DNA of 64,000 nt from Siphonodentalium dalli (taxonomy: Eukaryota > Mollusca > Scaphopoda > Gadilida > Siphonodentaliidae), in contig CP136066.1 of assembly GCA_032622095.1 (NCBI GenBank), positions 8,707,784 through 8,771,783 on the forward strand, in the 5' to 3' direction. Under the pieces are notes generated by a model. The model saw only the letters and a list, made by a program, of their open reading frames with translations. It was not told where the DNA came from and did not search any database. Positions 43,401 to 51,820 of the stretch are shown here, piece after piece. Numbering within the stretch: the stretch's first letter is position 1; each line of letters starts with the position of its first letter. The translations under genes were made by a program, and so were the position numbers.

Positions 43401-44062
43401 GTTTGATACTGTTGGATGTCGATTCTCGATGTTTATGATGTTTGGTACTTGTTGGATGTCGATTCTCGATGTTTATGATGTTTGGTACTGTTGGGTGTCG
43501 ATTCTCGATGTTTATGATGTTTGGTACTGTTGGATGTCGATTCTCGATGTTTATGATGTTTGGTACTGTTGGATGTCGATTCTCGATGTTTATGATGTTT
43601 GGTACTGTTGGATGTCGATTCTCGATGTTTATGATGTTTGGTACTGTTGGATGTCGATTCTCGATGTTTATGATGTTTGGTACTGTTGGATGTCGATTCT
43701 CGATGTTTATGATGTTTGGTACTTGTTGGATGTCGATTCTCGATGTTTATGATGTTTGGTACTTGTTGGATGTCGATTCTCGATGTTTATGATGTTTGGA
43801 ACCTGTTGGATGTCGATTCTCGATGTTTATGATGTTTGGTACTTGTTGGATTTCGATTCTCGATGTTTATGATGTTTGGTACTGTTGGATGTCGATTCTC
43901 GATGTTTATGATGTTTGTACTTGTTGGATGTCGATTCTCGATGTTTATGATGTTTGGTACTGTTGGATGTCGATTCTCGATGTTTATGATGTTTGTACTT
44001 GTTGGATGTCGATTCTCGATGTTTATGATGTTTGTACTTGTTGGATGTCGATTCTCGATGTT
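34440..44062 (+). repeat. Array domain D and right-hand array edge
   Basis: Less regular units include GTACTTATTGG, GTTCATGATG, GTTTCTGATG, TACTGGTGG and GCTTGTTTGATG. Local duplications of 589 bp (35,081/35,670), 1,729 bp (38,144/39,873) and 1,295 bp (41,282/42,577) are visible. The 1,295-bp pair covers about 40,800-42,094 and 42,095-43,390. The last units (43,910-44,050) often have TTTGTACTTG. The array stops mid-monomer after CTCGATGTT at 44,062. Confidence 0.88.
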
Positions 44063-44419
44063 ACTACGGATTTCTTATTCACCACACCATAAAGCTTCTA
44101 AATGCAGATCAAAAATTGGAGGCATTGTGTTTCCGCCATAAAATCTTCAAGAGTGCATGGCCCAGCCGTTGTTCATACCTAAACGTCGAAAGCAGTTAAC
44201 GCGGTCATAATTGTTACATACTGCAATCATAAGACATCCAGCGAATACACACCCCACGAAACCCCGAAATGTGTTGTCCTGCGAGATATCCCATCGCTAT
44301 AGCTCAATTTGACACGGCCAGATTAGCCTTCCTATACAATATCCTAAAACAATAAAGTTTCTCAAATCATCGGCATAGTCAATAGAACTTTCACGAGCTT
44401 GTACATCGACACTTACTAA
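44063..44419. other. Unique sequence between array edge and LINE fragment
   Basis: This is non-repetitive AT-rich DNA beginning ACTACGGATTTC directly after the last partial monomer. I see no gene, no further monomers and no obvious target-site duplication. The right end may contain decayed upstream LINE sequence, since the retrotransposon frame is closed by a TAA at 44,417-44,419. Confidence 0.6.
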
Positions 44420-44884
44420 TCGCTCAACATAAGCATGGTCAGACCTATCATCGAGCCCACATCACACATATCAAAGCATTGTGTTAGAGAAATACAAAGA
44501 AAGGCAACGAAACTAGTTCGTCAAATCAAAACTCTATGCTACCGAGACCGAATGATAAGACTCAATCTGATGTCTTTAAAATATCGAAGATTAAGAAGAG
44601 ATCTAATCGAGGTACATGTATATACACTTTTGAATTGTCATTGCAATATCAATGCCTGTGACCTTTTAGAAAGACATTCATCAGGAAGAACAAGTGGACA
44701 TAATACAAAGCTACAGATGCCCATTGTTAACAAGGCCATAGGAAAATATTTCTTCACGCAGAGGGTGGTAAATAGCTGGAACTCTCTGCCAGACTTCTCT
44801 GTTGATGCTCCAACACTCGATAAATTCAAAATATACATAGACTCATTTTTCTATTATATAAAATACGTGTTCGACGACAAGTAA
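44420..44884 (+). mobile_element. 5'-truncated non-LTR retrotransposon (LINE) reverse-transcriptase C-terminus
   Basis: The open frame (ATG at 44,435, stop TAA at 44,882-44,884, 149 residues) matches the C-terminal end of CR1/jockey-type LINE ORF2 proteins. The landmarks in order are MVRPIIE, IQRKATKLV, YRRLRRDLIEV, TSGHNTKL and FFTQRVVNSWNSLP followed by APTLDKFK. This is the thumb/connection segment downstream of the reverse-transcriptase palm. The catalytic palm, endonuclease and 5' part are absent. The block that normally follows VRPIIEYAS (the SVWSP region) seems partly deleted, since IIEPTSHIS runs quickly into VREIQRKATKLV. Upstream the frame is closed by TAA at 44,417. It is a dead, 5'-truncated copy about 360 bp from the minisatellite edge, antisense to the neighbouring chitin-synthase gene. 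Family assignment is from remembered motif patterns; the exact clade is uncertain. Confidence 0.85.
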
Positions 44885-45504
44885 TATGTTCAAGTGACTC
44901 ACAAGTAAATATCGAATGACGAAACATATATTTGTAAACAAACATTGCAAATAATGTTATTGGGACGAAACGTCGCAAGACTTGTTCCGTGTTATGATTT
45001 CCGTTCGTATAAATTTTAGCCATGGGATATTTACCGATTCCTTCGCACTTGATTCTGTCATAATGGTGTAAATGATATAGGGGAGTCTGGTGCTTTCCAT
45101 AGTTATTATCTTGCTCCAGTATATTAGGGATTTTGCCCTGATTTTCGTCACGATTGGTAGGATTCCCAGCTCTCCGTACCGGTATATAAATGTTTGAGAA
45201 GTTGGCTTGTTCAAGTTAAGAATAAAACGTTGAAAACATGTTTCTATTTTTCTGAAACATTCAAGGTTTTAAAACCCCCAGAAACGTGTGTTCTATTTCT
45301 CAATAAAACATTTTTTCAATTAAACAATTAGAAAATTATCTTGAAAATCATGAACAAAATGTTAAGGTAGGGGATTTAAAATAGGGTCAGTAGGGAAACA
45401 ACAACCACAAATATTCTCCCTGTGTACTCTTAAATAGGGGAGAATCCATTTAGTAAAAACGGGTTAAATATATTGATTCTACAATCCTAGTACTTTCAAC
45501 TCAC
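44885..45504. other. Start of terminal intron of the chitin-synthase-like gene (no exon seen)
   Basis: I searched the minus strand here for the expected continuation of the catalytic domain: the GHW-QKATEH segment, the EDR-CTLL block and the QRRRW block. None is present. The sequence is AT-rich and unremarkable. The donor site GTGAGT lies at 45,504-45,499. The intron therefore extends at least to the array edge at 44,062 and, if the gene is complete, across the array. Confidence 0.6.
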
Positions 45505-47293
45505 CTTTTGCGTACTCGAATTTCTGATGCCACACGATGGGTCCTGTTCGATATCCGATCGGGTGTGTTCGGCCGCAGACGCCTCCTACCCGTTTGTCCG
45601 TATTCGCGGTGACAATCAGCTCCATGACGGCACTATCATCAAACTCCATATCAGCGTCGGTAGCTAAAATATACGTATGGTCGTCGTCAACGTCACCCAG
45701 CTCCTTCCCTTCATTAACGTCTACGTATATATCTGTAAAGCTCGGAGTGTCGAATTTGGAGACATCACACACTACACTTCCATACGCAGCTTTGCTCAAT
45801 TTTCCCTTTAATAGACACACATCGGTATTACCGATATCGCCATCACCTTTAACGATATTAATCCTACCATCCTCGATTATATCGGTATTGCAGATATACC
45901 CCTCGATGATTTCGGAACCACGGCTTATATCGGTGTTACACTTATCGCCATTGACGACCCGATAATTTACTGAGTTCTGCGGCATGTGAACACGTGTTGT
46001 GGCTGCTATATCTTCCCATGTGTCCCTGTATAATGATGATTTTGTGTGAGATTGTGAGTTCAATAACTGTCGATAATCCGCACGGACCTCTCGTAAATGT
46101 TTGCGATTGTGGTCCATGTCCGTGACGTAATGTATGTACATCGCCTGACTCCATCGCTTCTTTGCTTTTATTTTGCTAGAATCTTTGAGGTGAACTTTGA
46201 GAGGCATGCCCCCTGCCATCGTCCATGACAGCTGCAGTCCATACGGAGTTTCCATGACAACAGCCGCATCTAACGTTAAACCTAACGTAAGGTAAATGAG
46301 CCCAATAAGTTTCTTTGCAAATTCGTGTAGTTCTCTCCCCTTGCACCCATTATCCATGAATATATTGCTTGATATCTCCACCCGGTCAAATTTCTTTGAC
46401 ATTGACAACCTCTGCAAACTCTTCAGCAAGCGTTGCATCTCGTGATCGGACTCGCGGTACATCGTCGTACACACGAATACCTTACTCCTTGATACACCAT
46501 TCGTCTCACTATTCAGTTCGCTTTCGGTCGAGCTCTCCATTAAATCCTCATCGATTGATAAGAATACTTTCTGGTCGAAAAACAATGAGTTCCAGCCGAA
46601 TGAAACGAAAACGTCTCGAAACGGGGTCATCAGAAATCTGGGTTTTTTGGCGAAGGTAGTCGCGTTCATAACATAAACAATGGTCCATATGCAGACTGCT
46701 AAGCCGGTGCATATCGATATAGCGATGTTAGAACCGAAGTACGATACCTCGTCGATTTCGTACATCAAAGGTCCGAGTTTAAGAGAACAGACGATCACAG
46801 TTACCACGGACGAGATTATAGCTGGAGCAACTACGCCGGGAATAGGTAAGCACGTAGCCAAGCCAACGTACGACATCGCGTACATCACAAGACCGGAAAC
46901 TGTATTTATTGCTAATGGCAACCATAAACTCCTGTCTGACAGCTTGCTGAAACCAGTGGCATATGAGTTCATGAGTTGTAAGAATGTCGTTTGTTCAGTT
47001 TTAACAATCTTAGTGTAGAGGAAGCACATGGAGAACAGCACAATGGTAACTATTTGTATTGCTGCGAAAACAATACGAACGCGTTGTCGTGGTGCGGCTT
47101 TCTCTGGTTATGTTTTTAAGACCTTAGACTGAACACGTGGTATCCAAACAACTGATAGACAGTTTACAGATAAGAACATGGCGACGGCCTGATACCACTT
47201 TAAGATCATGAATGTATACAGACTGAGCGCCAGGCAACCAAATAACAAAAACGATAAACATCCACCAAACAGTTTGTAGGTAGTACGTCTCAC
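45505..47293 (-). CDS. Chitin-synthase-like gene, large exon: membrane spans and N-terminal catalytic domain
   Basis: The exon is 1,789 bp, acceptor GGTCATTTCAG (ending at 47,294) and donor CAAAAG/GTGAGTTG (45,505/45,504), about 596 codons in one frame. Residues 1-60 and 70-210 hold about six hydrophobic spans. From about 270 the family core is recognisable: VFVCTTMYRES (cf. CATMWHE), EMQRLLKSL, then KVHLKDSSKIKAKKRWSQAM near 366-385, ILATDADMEF near 542 with the metal-binding DxD-type motif (DAD), GGVCGRTHPIG near 570, and VWHQKFEYAKG at the end. Between KKRWSQAMYIHY and ILATDAD there is a roughly 147-residue linker with degenerate repeats (CNTDIS, CNTDII, GNTDVC), longer than I expect for the family. 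Codon 62 is TAA (47,108-47,110). Sequence on both sides is in the same frame and family-like, so this is a nonsense change, not a frameshift. The exon ends just before the conserved GHW segment. Confidence 0.9.
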
Positions 47294-48261
47294 CTGAAAT
47301 GACCAGAAAAAATTAGGATATGATAGGATAATTTATTTCACAATACAAAAAGGATAACATGAAAATATGATCGGATTTTTTCTTGTATTATGTAATTAGT
47401 GCAGTGCAGTGCCGAACGACGGTCGACTTCTCGGCACCCTTGATTGCGGTATAATTCCACGAATAATGGCTACATAAACTATGAAGAATGGCTACATAAA
47501 CCATGAAGAATGGCTACATAAAATGTTCATCTATTTCAATTTCAATTCAAAGATATGTCTAAAATGCAAGAATTGAAATTAATACGCAGCGGTTAATTTG
47601 CGCAACAGCAAGATATGGAGTATGTTCTGTCTGAATGTATTCATGAAAGTCTACAAGGGTTCGCCCATACGCACTAGAATAAATCCGGTCAACTGCTTTT
47701 GCACATCAAATGTTTCAAAATCTAACGCACATTCAAAACGAACTGGACGGGTGTCCCATTACAACACACCCTGAACCAGACCGCGAAATTTCCATTGACA
47801 CAAAATTTAAAAAAAAATTGACACAAAATAAAAAAAATATTCGAATTTGTGTCTAAAATCAACATATTTCACATCACATAATGGTTGGAAATTCAAACTA
47901 TCAGAACAAATGCTAACTATATTTGATCTGAAATACTGATGTTTTATGGCATTAACAATGGTTGCAATGATGCAACAACCCTCTGCCTTGTCGCCTGGTC
48001 TCTCAATCTGCCATTCAATAAACCACAAAATAGTTTTCTCTCATAAAACAAGCATTGTGATATTAAGGAAGGCTTGCTAAATGTTGAGTATTTTGAATAT
48101 ATTTACTAAATGCAAAAAAGTATACATGTGCATATTAAATAATGTGTGTACAGTGGGTCGAGAACTTACCAGAGCTCCTCTCTCGTGCGTTCACATGCTG
48201 ATGAAAATTGATGATGGTTATGACCAGGAGCGATGATTATGATGCGATTGATATGATGTGC
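47294..48261. other. Intron of chitin-synthase-like gene, with short 23-bp tandem repeat
   Basis: This is AT-rich intronic sequence. At 47,461-47,523 about two and a half copies of a 23-bp unit (GAATGGCTACATAAAC plus TATGAA) occur in tandem. Minus-strand GTAAGTTC preceded by GAGCTCTG at about 48,171 looks like a splice donor, but no phase-compatible exon precedes it. No other gene or RNA is apparent. Confidence 0.5.
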
Positions 48262-48424
48262 TATACACACATAACGACACGAGTGTGTTAACGGGTTTGT
48301 TTATACAACACGAGTGTTAGTGCTGAAGAATAGAACGAGGGGCGCAGCCTCGAGTTCTACCATTCCGCGATGGCACAAGTACCGTATCGACAAACCCATT
48401 AACACACGTGTCGTTCTGTGGTGA
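48262..48424. mobile_element. Foldback/MITE-like element with about 28-bp inverted ends
   Basis: The left arm (48,271-48,300, AACGACACGAGTGTGTTAAC then GGGTTTGT) is the reverse complement, with a few changes, of the right arm (about 48,391-48,416, ACAAACCCATTAACACACGT then GTCGTT). The internal part includes GCGCAGCCTCGAGTTC. At about 160 bp with no coding capacity it fits a MITE. It lies in the intron between exon c and the large exon. Termini are approximate. Confidence 0.6.
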
Positions 48425-48938
48425 TTAAACGTCAACAGTCCTAGAATCCGTACAATAAAATACAGGTAATCATGTGTGATGATGCTTTTATTTTTTAGTT
48501 CCGGTTTCATAGTTGAGGCGAACGTTATGTGCATGACGCCAACGAGATGCTTATGGAACGGAGGATTTGTAAATATGGAGCACTGTACTTTTAGGAACAA
48601 GCTTGTAATAAATAACTGTATAACCTGACATGCTTCCATAAGAGCACGAGCTTGTGTCACTCAATGGCCAACGTTATAGCAATCTACTTATCTCTTTAAA
48701 AATAACGGGACCACATCAAATATATGCTTCGTGTATGCTTTCCTTAATGTCGCCAGTGAGAGAGTGACGCAAGTGAAATTCTTAATCACTTGGGAGCGTG
48801 CAAAAGTGGGTGCACGACTATTAAATATCTCAATTACTCATCTCATCTTCTTGTTATATGTATTTCCTCAATAAAATAAATTGTCTTGATGACTATGTAT
48901 ACAGCCTGTTCTCTTGGAAATATGTTCATATTCAACGT
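48425..48938. other. Intron, nothing recognised
   Basis: This is AT-rich non-coding sequence between the MITE-like element and the duplicated segment. I see no exon, RNA gene or clear repeat. Short minus-strand open frames carry no family motif. Confidence 0.5.
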
Positions 48939-49212
48939 ATTTCAAAAACCAAATACGCCCATATCGGCTTGATTTGAATCTGAATTACGCTCTATATGAA
49001 CGTAAATGGGAGCACGACAACAGTCGTATATGAGCGTTTCGGGCGTATTTGATTCACCCCCCCCCCCATAAACACGCCCACATTGGCATTATTTAATATA
49101 ACTTTTTTCATCGACATGACTTAACAGATGCACGCTCTTTATAATGTGGTTTCACTGCGGTCCGCGCCACTCAAAGGGATAACGGGTATACGCTAATTGT
49201 GGACTTATTTCA
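48939..49212. repeat. Diverged direct duplication in intron, copy 1
   Basis: This copy shares ordered blocks with 49,540-49,770: ACGCTCTATATG, GGCATTATTTAAT, CATCGACATGACTTA, CTCTTTATAATGTGGTTTCA, GCGGTCCGCGCCA and ATAACGGGTATA. It contains a run of about 11 C near 49,057. It is probably two insertions of the same mobile repeat or one internally duplicated element. Confidence 0.6.
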
Positions 49213-49539
49213 GAACCGACTGTTTCGTGCCCCATTTACTTTCATTTTGAGCGTAATTCATATTCAAATAACGCTAATATGGTCCTATTTGGAATTCGAA
49301 ATACGTTCAATATAAACATAGTTGCATGACGATATGTTTATGCATGTGTGAGTTTTGACTAAGATATAATGGACAGTGTAAGTGTGGATATGGATATGGT
49401 CACGAATATAGGATTTACATGTACAGCAATTACGTGAACAGATCTGAGGTTGTAATTGCTATCCAAAACATCTCCAAAATATATCCAATATATACACCCT
49501 ATGCTTGTCAAAATAAACACATAAAGGGCTTATATTAAT

Positions 49540-49770
49540 AAGCGAAATAAGCTCATACCCGCAATATACGCTCTATGTGGACCTGAAACGTGGTTTTTAA
49601 AACAGTCCAATATGGGACAATTTCATATGAAATAAGCCCATACTGGCATTATTTAATTCACCTTTGTTTCATCGACACGACTTACCAGATATAATCTCTT
49701 TATAATGTGATTTCACCGCGGTCCGCGTCATTCTACGGAATAACGGGTATAAATTCACTATGTTCTTATT
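49540..49770. repeat. Diverged direct duplication in intron, copy 2
   Basis: The same block order as the 48,939-49,212 copy is seen, offset by about 560-600 bp: ACGCTCTATGTGG, GGCATTATTTAATTC, CATCGACACGACTTA, CTCTTTATAATGTGATTTCA, GCGGTCCGCGTCA and ATAACGGGTATA. No coding capacity was seen. Confidence 0.6.
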
Positions 49771-50551
49771 TGTGTTAATATTTAGGTCCAATGTGAACCT
49801 ATTTGCACGAAGATGTGTTGAAATATACGACTATTCAATTTTCGCAATAAGGTAAATCATTGACTAAGACGATTACCACGTTAGTTCATATAATCAGTGC
49901 CCACCCGAGATGTTGGCTACAAAAGGGCACTGTACACCAAATCCGGCCATTTATGGGACCATCTCCTTTTATACTCAACACAATATATGCAACAACTGAA
50001 TTAATTTGAGCCATGGATTAGTGGGAAAATATTTGCATATGCTCTATGAACGATACAAACAACATGGTGATTATAATGAAAATGAATTTATGACTCCAGT
50101 CATATATATTCGTGTAATATATCATATAGCCGGATTTAGTGTATCGTACCATACCACTTTAATTAACAAAATCCTCTTGGTTTCAGAAAACATTGCTATG
50201 ATTATCAATGCTAGAACATGCATTAATATCTACATTACGGCTTTGTATTGATGGTGGCTAAGTAATTTTCAGTTTTATTTGTCTGATAAAATAAGCTCTA
50301 AAAAGCGATTTTGTATATTGTAATTTAATAATGATATAAAAAATTGAATGATTTGAAATTTCAAGTCGTGTGATACATTCGTTTTTATATTTTGTTTCTG
50401 TTTAGCACGACGCTTGAAATGTGACTATAATTACTATAATTGAAGAGAGTGAAAGTTAGAACGGTCATATAATTTTTTGGAGAAATAGCGCGATTCTTCT
50501 TAGCATCAAGAAATGTATTGTTTTGTTGCGTTTTTAATATTTTGATCTTAC
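49771..50551. other. Intron, nothing recognised
   Basis: This is AT-rich sequence following exon c on the minus strand. Small + strand open frames here carry no recognisable motif. No RNA gene or terminal repeat was found. Confidence 0.5.
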
Positions 50552-50677
50552 GTTCCACTTGAGAACATCTTCGACAGCCATCGGCAAACAAAACACGGCA
50601 TTGAGGATGGGGATGAGGATAAACACCGGAAGTTGAGGTGCTACGAATGTCAGTAAGGTGAAGGTCAGGGCGGCTTT
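50552..50677 (-). CDS. Chitin-synthase-like gene, upstream transmembrane exon c
   Basis: The exon is 126 bp, phase 0 in and out, with donor GTGGAAC/GTAAGATC (50,552/50,551). The frame reads a membrane pair: AALTFTLLTFVAPQLPVFIL, then IPILNAVFCLP, and a polar end AVEDVLKWN. The acceptor used (GCGTAACAG, ending at 50,678) has a poor pyrimidine tract. A much better acceptor (TTCTATTTTACAG) lies 22 bp upstream, but using it would put TGA and TAA in this frame. Either the weak site is used, the true exon differs, or the splice site is decaying. Intron c to b is 2,524 bp and holds the 5S-bearing TIR element. Confidence 0.55.
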
Positions 50678-50766
50678 CTGTTACGCTCACGGCGAGTCCC
50701 TGTAAAATAGAAAATACCAAATTATGCTGCTGTCACCATTTAGACATTCGCGCTTCACTTTGAATG

Positions 50767-51005
50767 AAGGGTCTCGGTGACTCAATACATAAGCTGCATA
50801 GTGTATTAGGCCAACAGAAACCGTTCAGCGAAACTGAAGCTGGGTCGAATCCCAGTGAGCGCGGGTTTGTGATCTACGATAAGGGCAACCTTATTCTTGT
50901 ATCTGGAGACGCTTGTCCGTTCATTGGATCGGTGCTTTCAACCTGCTGGAGTGTGGTCATTTGCGAGTGAATGTCACTCTCTTGTGCGATATTTCATCTT
51001 CATCT
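50767..51005 (+). mobile_element. Possible tRNA-derived SINE
   Basis: A canonical pol III B-box-like string GGGTCGAATCCC lies at 50,842-50,853. It follows, about 55 bp downstream, an A-box-like GGTGACTCAATAC (about 50,776). The flanking head GGGTCTCGG and GTGAGCGCGGGTTTG downstream resemble a tRNA-related SINE head with an unrelated body. No poly(A) or short-repeat tail or target duplication could be fixed, so the limits are approximate. It lies immediately upstream of exon c, in the b-c intron. Confidence 0.35.
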
Positions 51006-51020
51006 TTCCCGTCATAAATA

Positions 51021-51820
51021 TGACAATGGCTGCGGACACACGTACTACAGTAGCGATGGTATAGTAGGCGTAACAATTTATTATATATCGTGGAGTTTGG
51101 TGACAATTGGTGGTCATAATTACATTGTGTAGCGGTCGCGTTATATAATATAGAAGGCTGATGACTTCTCTGCTCGAGGGGGTCTATATCTCTTGGTCAC
51201 AGCCGCTATACATTTTGTGTGATCACCGAAGTTAAGCAACGTCGAGCTCGGTTAGTCCTTGATGGTTGACCGGCTTGGGATTTCGGGTGCTGCCAACTGT
51301 CGGTGCGACTCCCGCACTTCTCGCTCTCGTTCTGTTACAATTGTAATTGTTAGCCATGTCGCCCCCTGTCGTTACCTCGCGAATTTGTTTACCTGAATGT
51401 CTTATCGCTGTTGAACTTTACTCTACACGCAAATGTCGCAAAATAAAAAAAACGCAATTGGGAAACTGTCTTAATACGCATGAGATTAATGTAAGTAGAT
51501 AAACATGCATTGAGATAATATCAATAAAACGTACTACGTGCATGATATGTGAGTGAATGAGGGATTTTCACGGTCAAACAAAATTATGGACGATCGATCG
51601 TGCAATTATATATATCGTAGAGAATACAATACAGCAAAACGTAATGAGTAGATATTAACCTTGGTGAAACGCAATGGGTTAATTGGTCCAGTCGACTCAC
51701 TGTGCGGATATTCAGCGGGCAACATGGCAAGCTATGGCATAGTTATTATGACTACCAAATTGTCACCAAACTCCACCATAATAAATTGTCACACCTACGT
51801 GTCTCCGCAGCCAATGTCGT
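51021..51820. mobile_element. About 800-bp element with about 100-bp terminal inverted repeats
   Basis: The left arm (51,021-51,120) contains GACAATGGCTGCGGACACAC, then AACAATTTATTAT, then GTGGAGTTTGGTGACAATT and GGTCATAATTA. The right arm read in reverse complement (51,820-51,735) contains GACATTGGCTGCGGAGACAC, GACAATTTATTATGGTGG, AGTTTGGTGACAATTTGG and TAGTCATAATAAC in the same order. There is no transposase. It carries a 5S rRNA-like segment inside and sits in the b-c intron of the chitin-synthase-like gene. It fits a non-autonomous DNA transposon. The superfamily is unknown, and the ends and target duplication are not certain. Confidence 0.7.
51182..51300 (+). ncRNA. 5S rRNA-like segment (pseudogene or 5S-derived SINE head)
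   Basis: The 3' two thirds match animal 5S rRNA: GATCACCGAAGTTAAGCAAC, GTCGAGCTCGGTTAGT, CTTGATGGTTGACCG and TTGGGATTTCGGGTGCTG (51,221-51,292). The internal pol III A-box region (AGTTAAGCAACG) is intact. The C-box region has changes (GATGGTTGACCG for the usual GATGGGTGACCG). The 5' third (51,182-51,220) is barely recognisable. Total length, about 119 bp, is that of 5S. It is not a functional 5S gene. Either a 5S pseudogene was captured by the surrounding TIR element, or it is the head of a 5S-derived SINE inserted into it. Confidence 0.75.

Larger units (their letters stand above)
1..44062 (+). repeat. Giant 39-bp minisatellite array with higher-order structure
   Basis: The whole interval is head-to-tail copies of one 39-bp unit (reference copy 548-586). 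Each unit has two GATGTTT blocks, a GGTACT block and a GTTGGATGTCGATTCTC block, and no foreign sequence interrupts the array. By length it holds about 1,130 units. Length variants are 40 bp (extra T, GGTACTTGTTGG), 36 bp (loss of GTT, GGTACTGGATG) and 38 bp (23,173 and 25,694). There is a 10-bp insertion (3,836 and 10,428) and a fused partial unit (24,000, 26,520, 29,672). The + strand is G/T-rich: by my count of the reference unit T18, G11, A6, C4. Because 39 is divisible by three and the unit lacks stops in four frames, long open frames appear. They encode only the repeat, and frequent 40-bp units shift them. The array continues beyond the left edge. Confidence 0.99.

Noticed and set aside
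1-44062. Dozens of long open frames (up to 714 codons) on both strands
   Set aside because: They arise because the 39-bp unit is a multiple of three and lacks stops in four frames. They have no start context or domains, and 40-bp units shift them repeatedly.
1-44062. CRISPR-like direct repeats
   Set aside because: The copies are contiguous with no unique spacers, the window has eukaryotic splice sites, and no cas genes are present.
45537-45965. Plus-strand open frame of 142 codons
   Set aside because: It is the antisense shadow of the chitin-synthase catalytic exon.
48160-48262. Strong minus-strand donor GAGCTCTG/GTAAGTTC near 48,171
   Set aside because: Preceding open stretches either contain stops in the required frame or have the wrong length for the phase-0 junction between exon c and the large exon. 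A non-coding exon remains possible.
51182-51300. Functional 5S rRNA gene
   Set aside because: The 5' third is unrecognisable, the C-box is altered, and it lies inside a transposon-like element rather than a 5S cluster.
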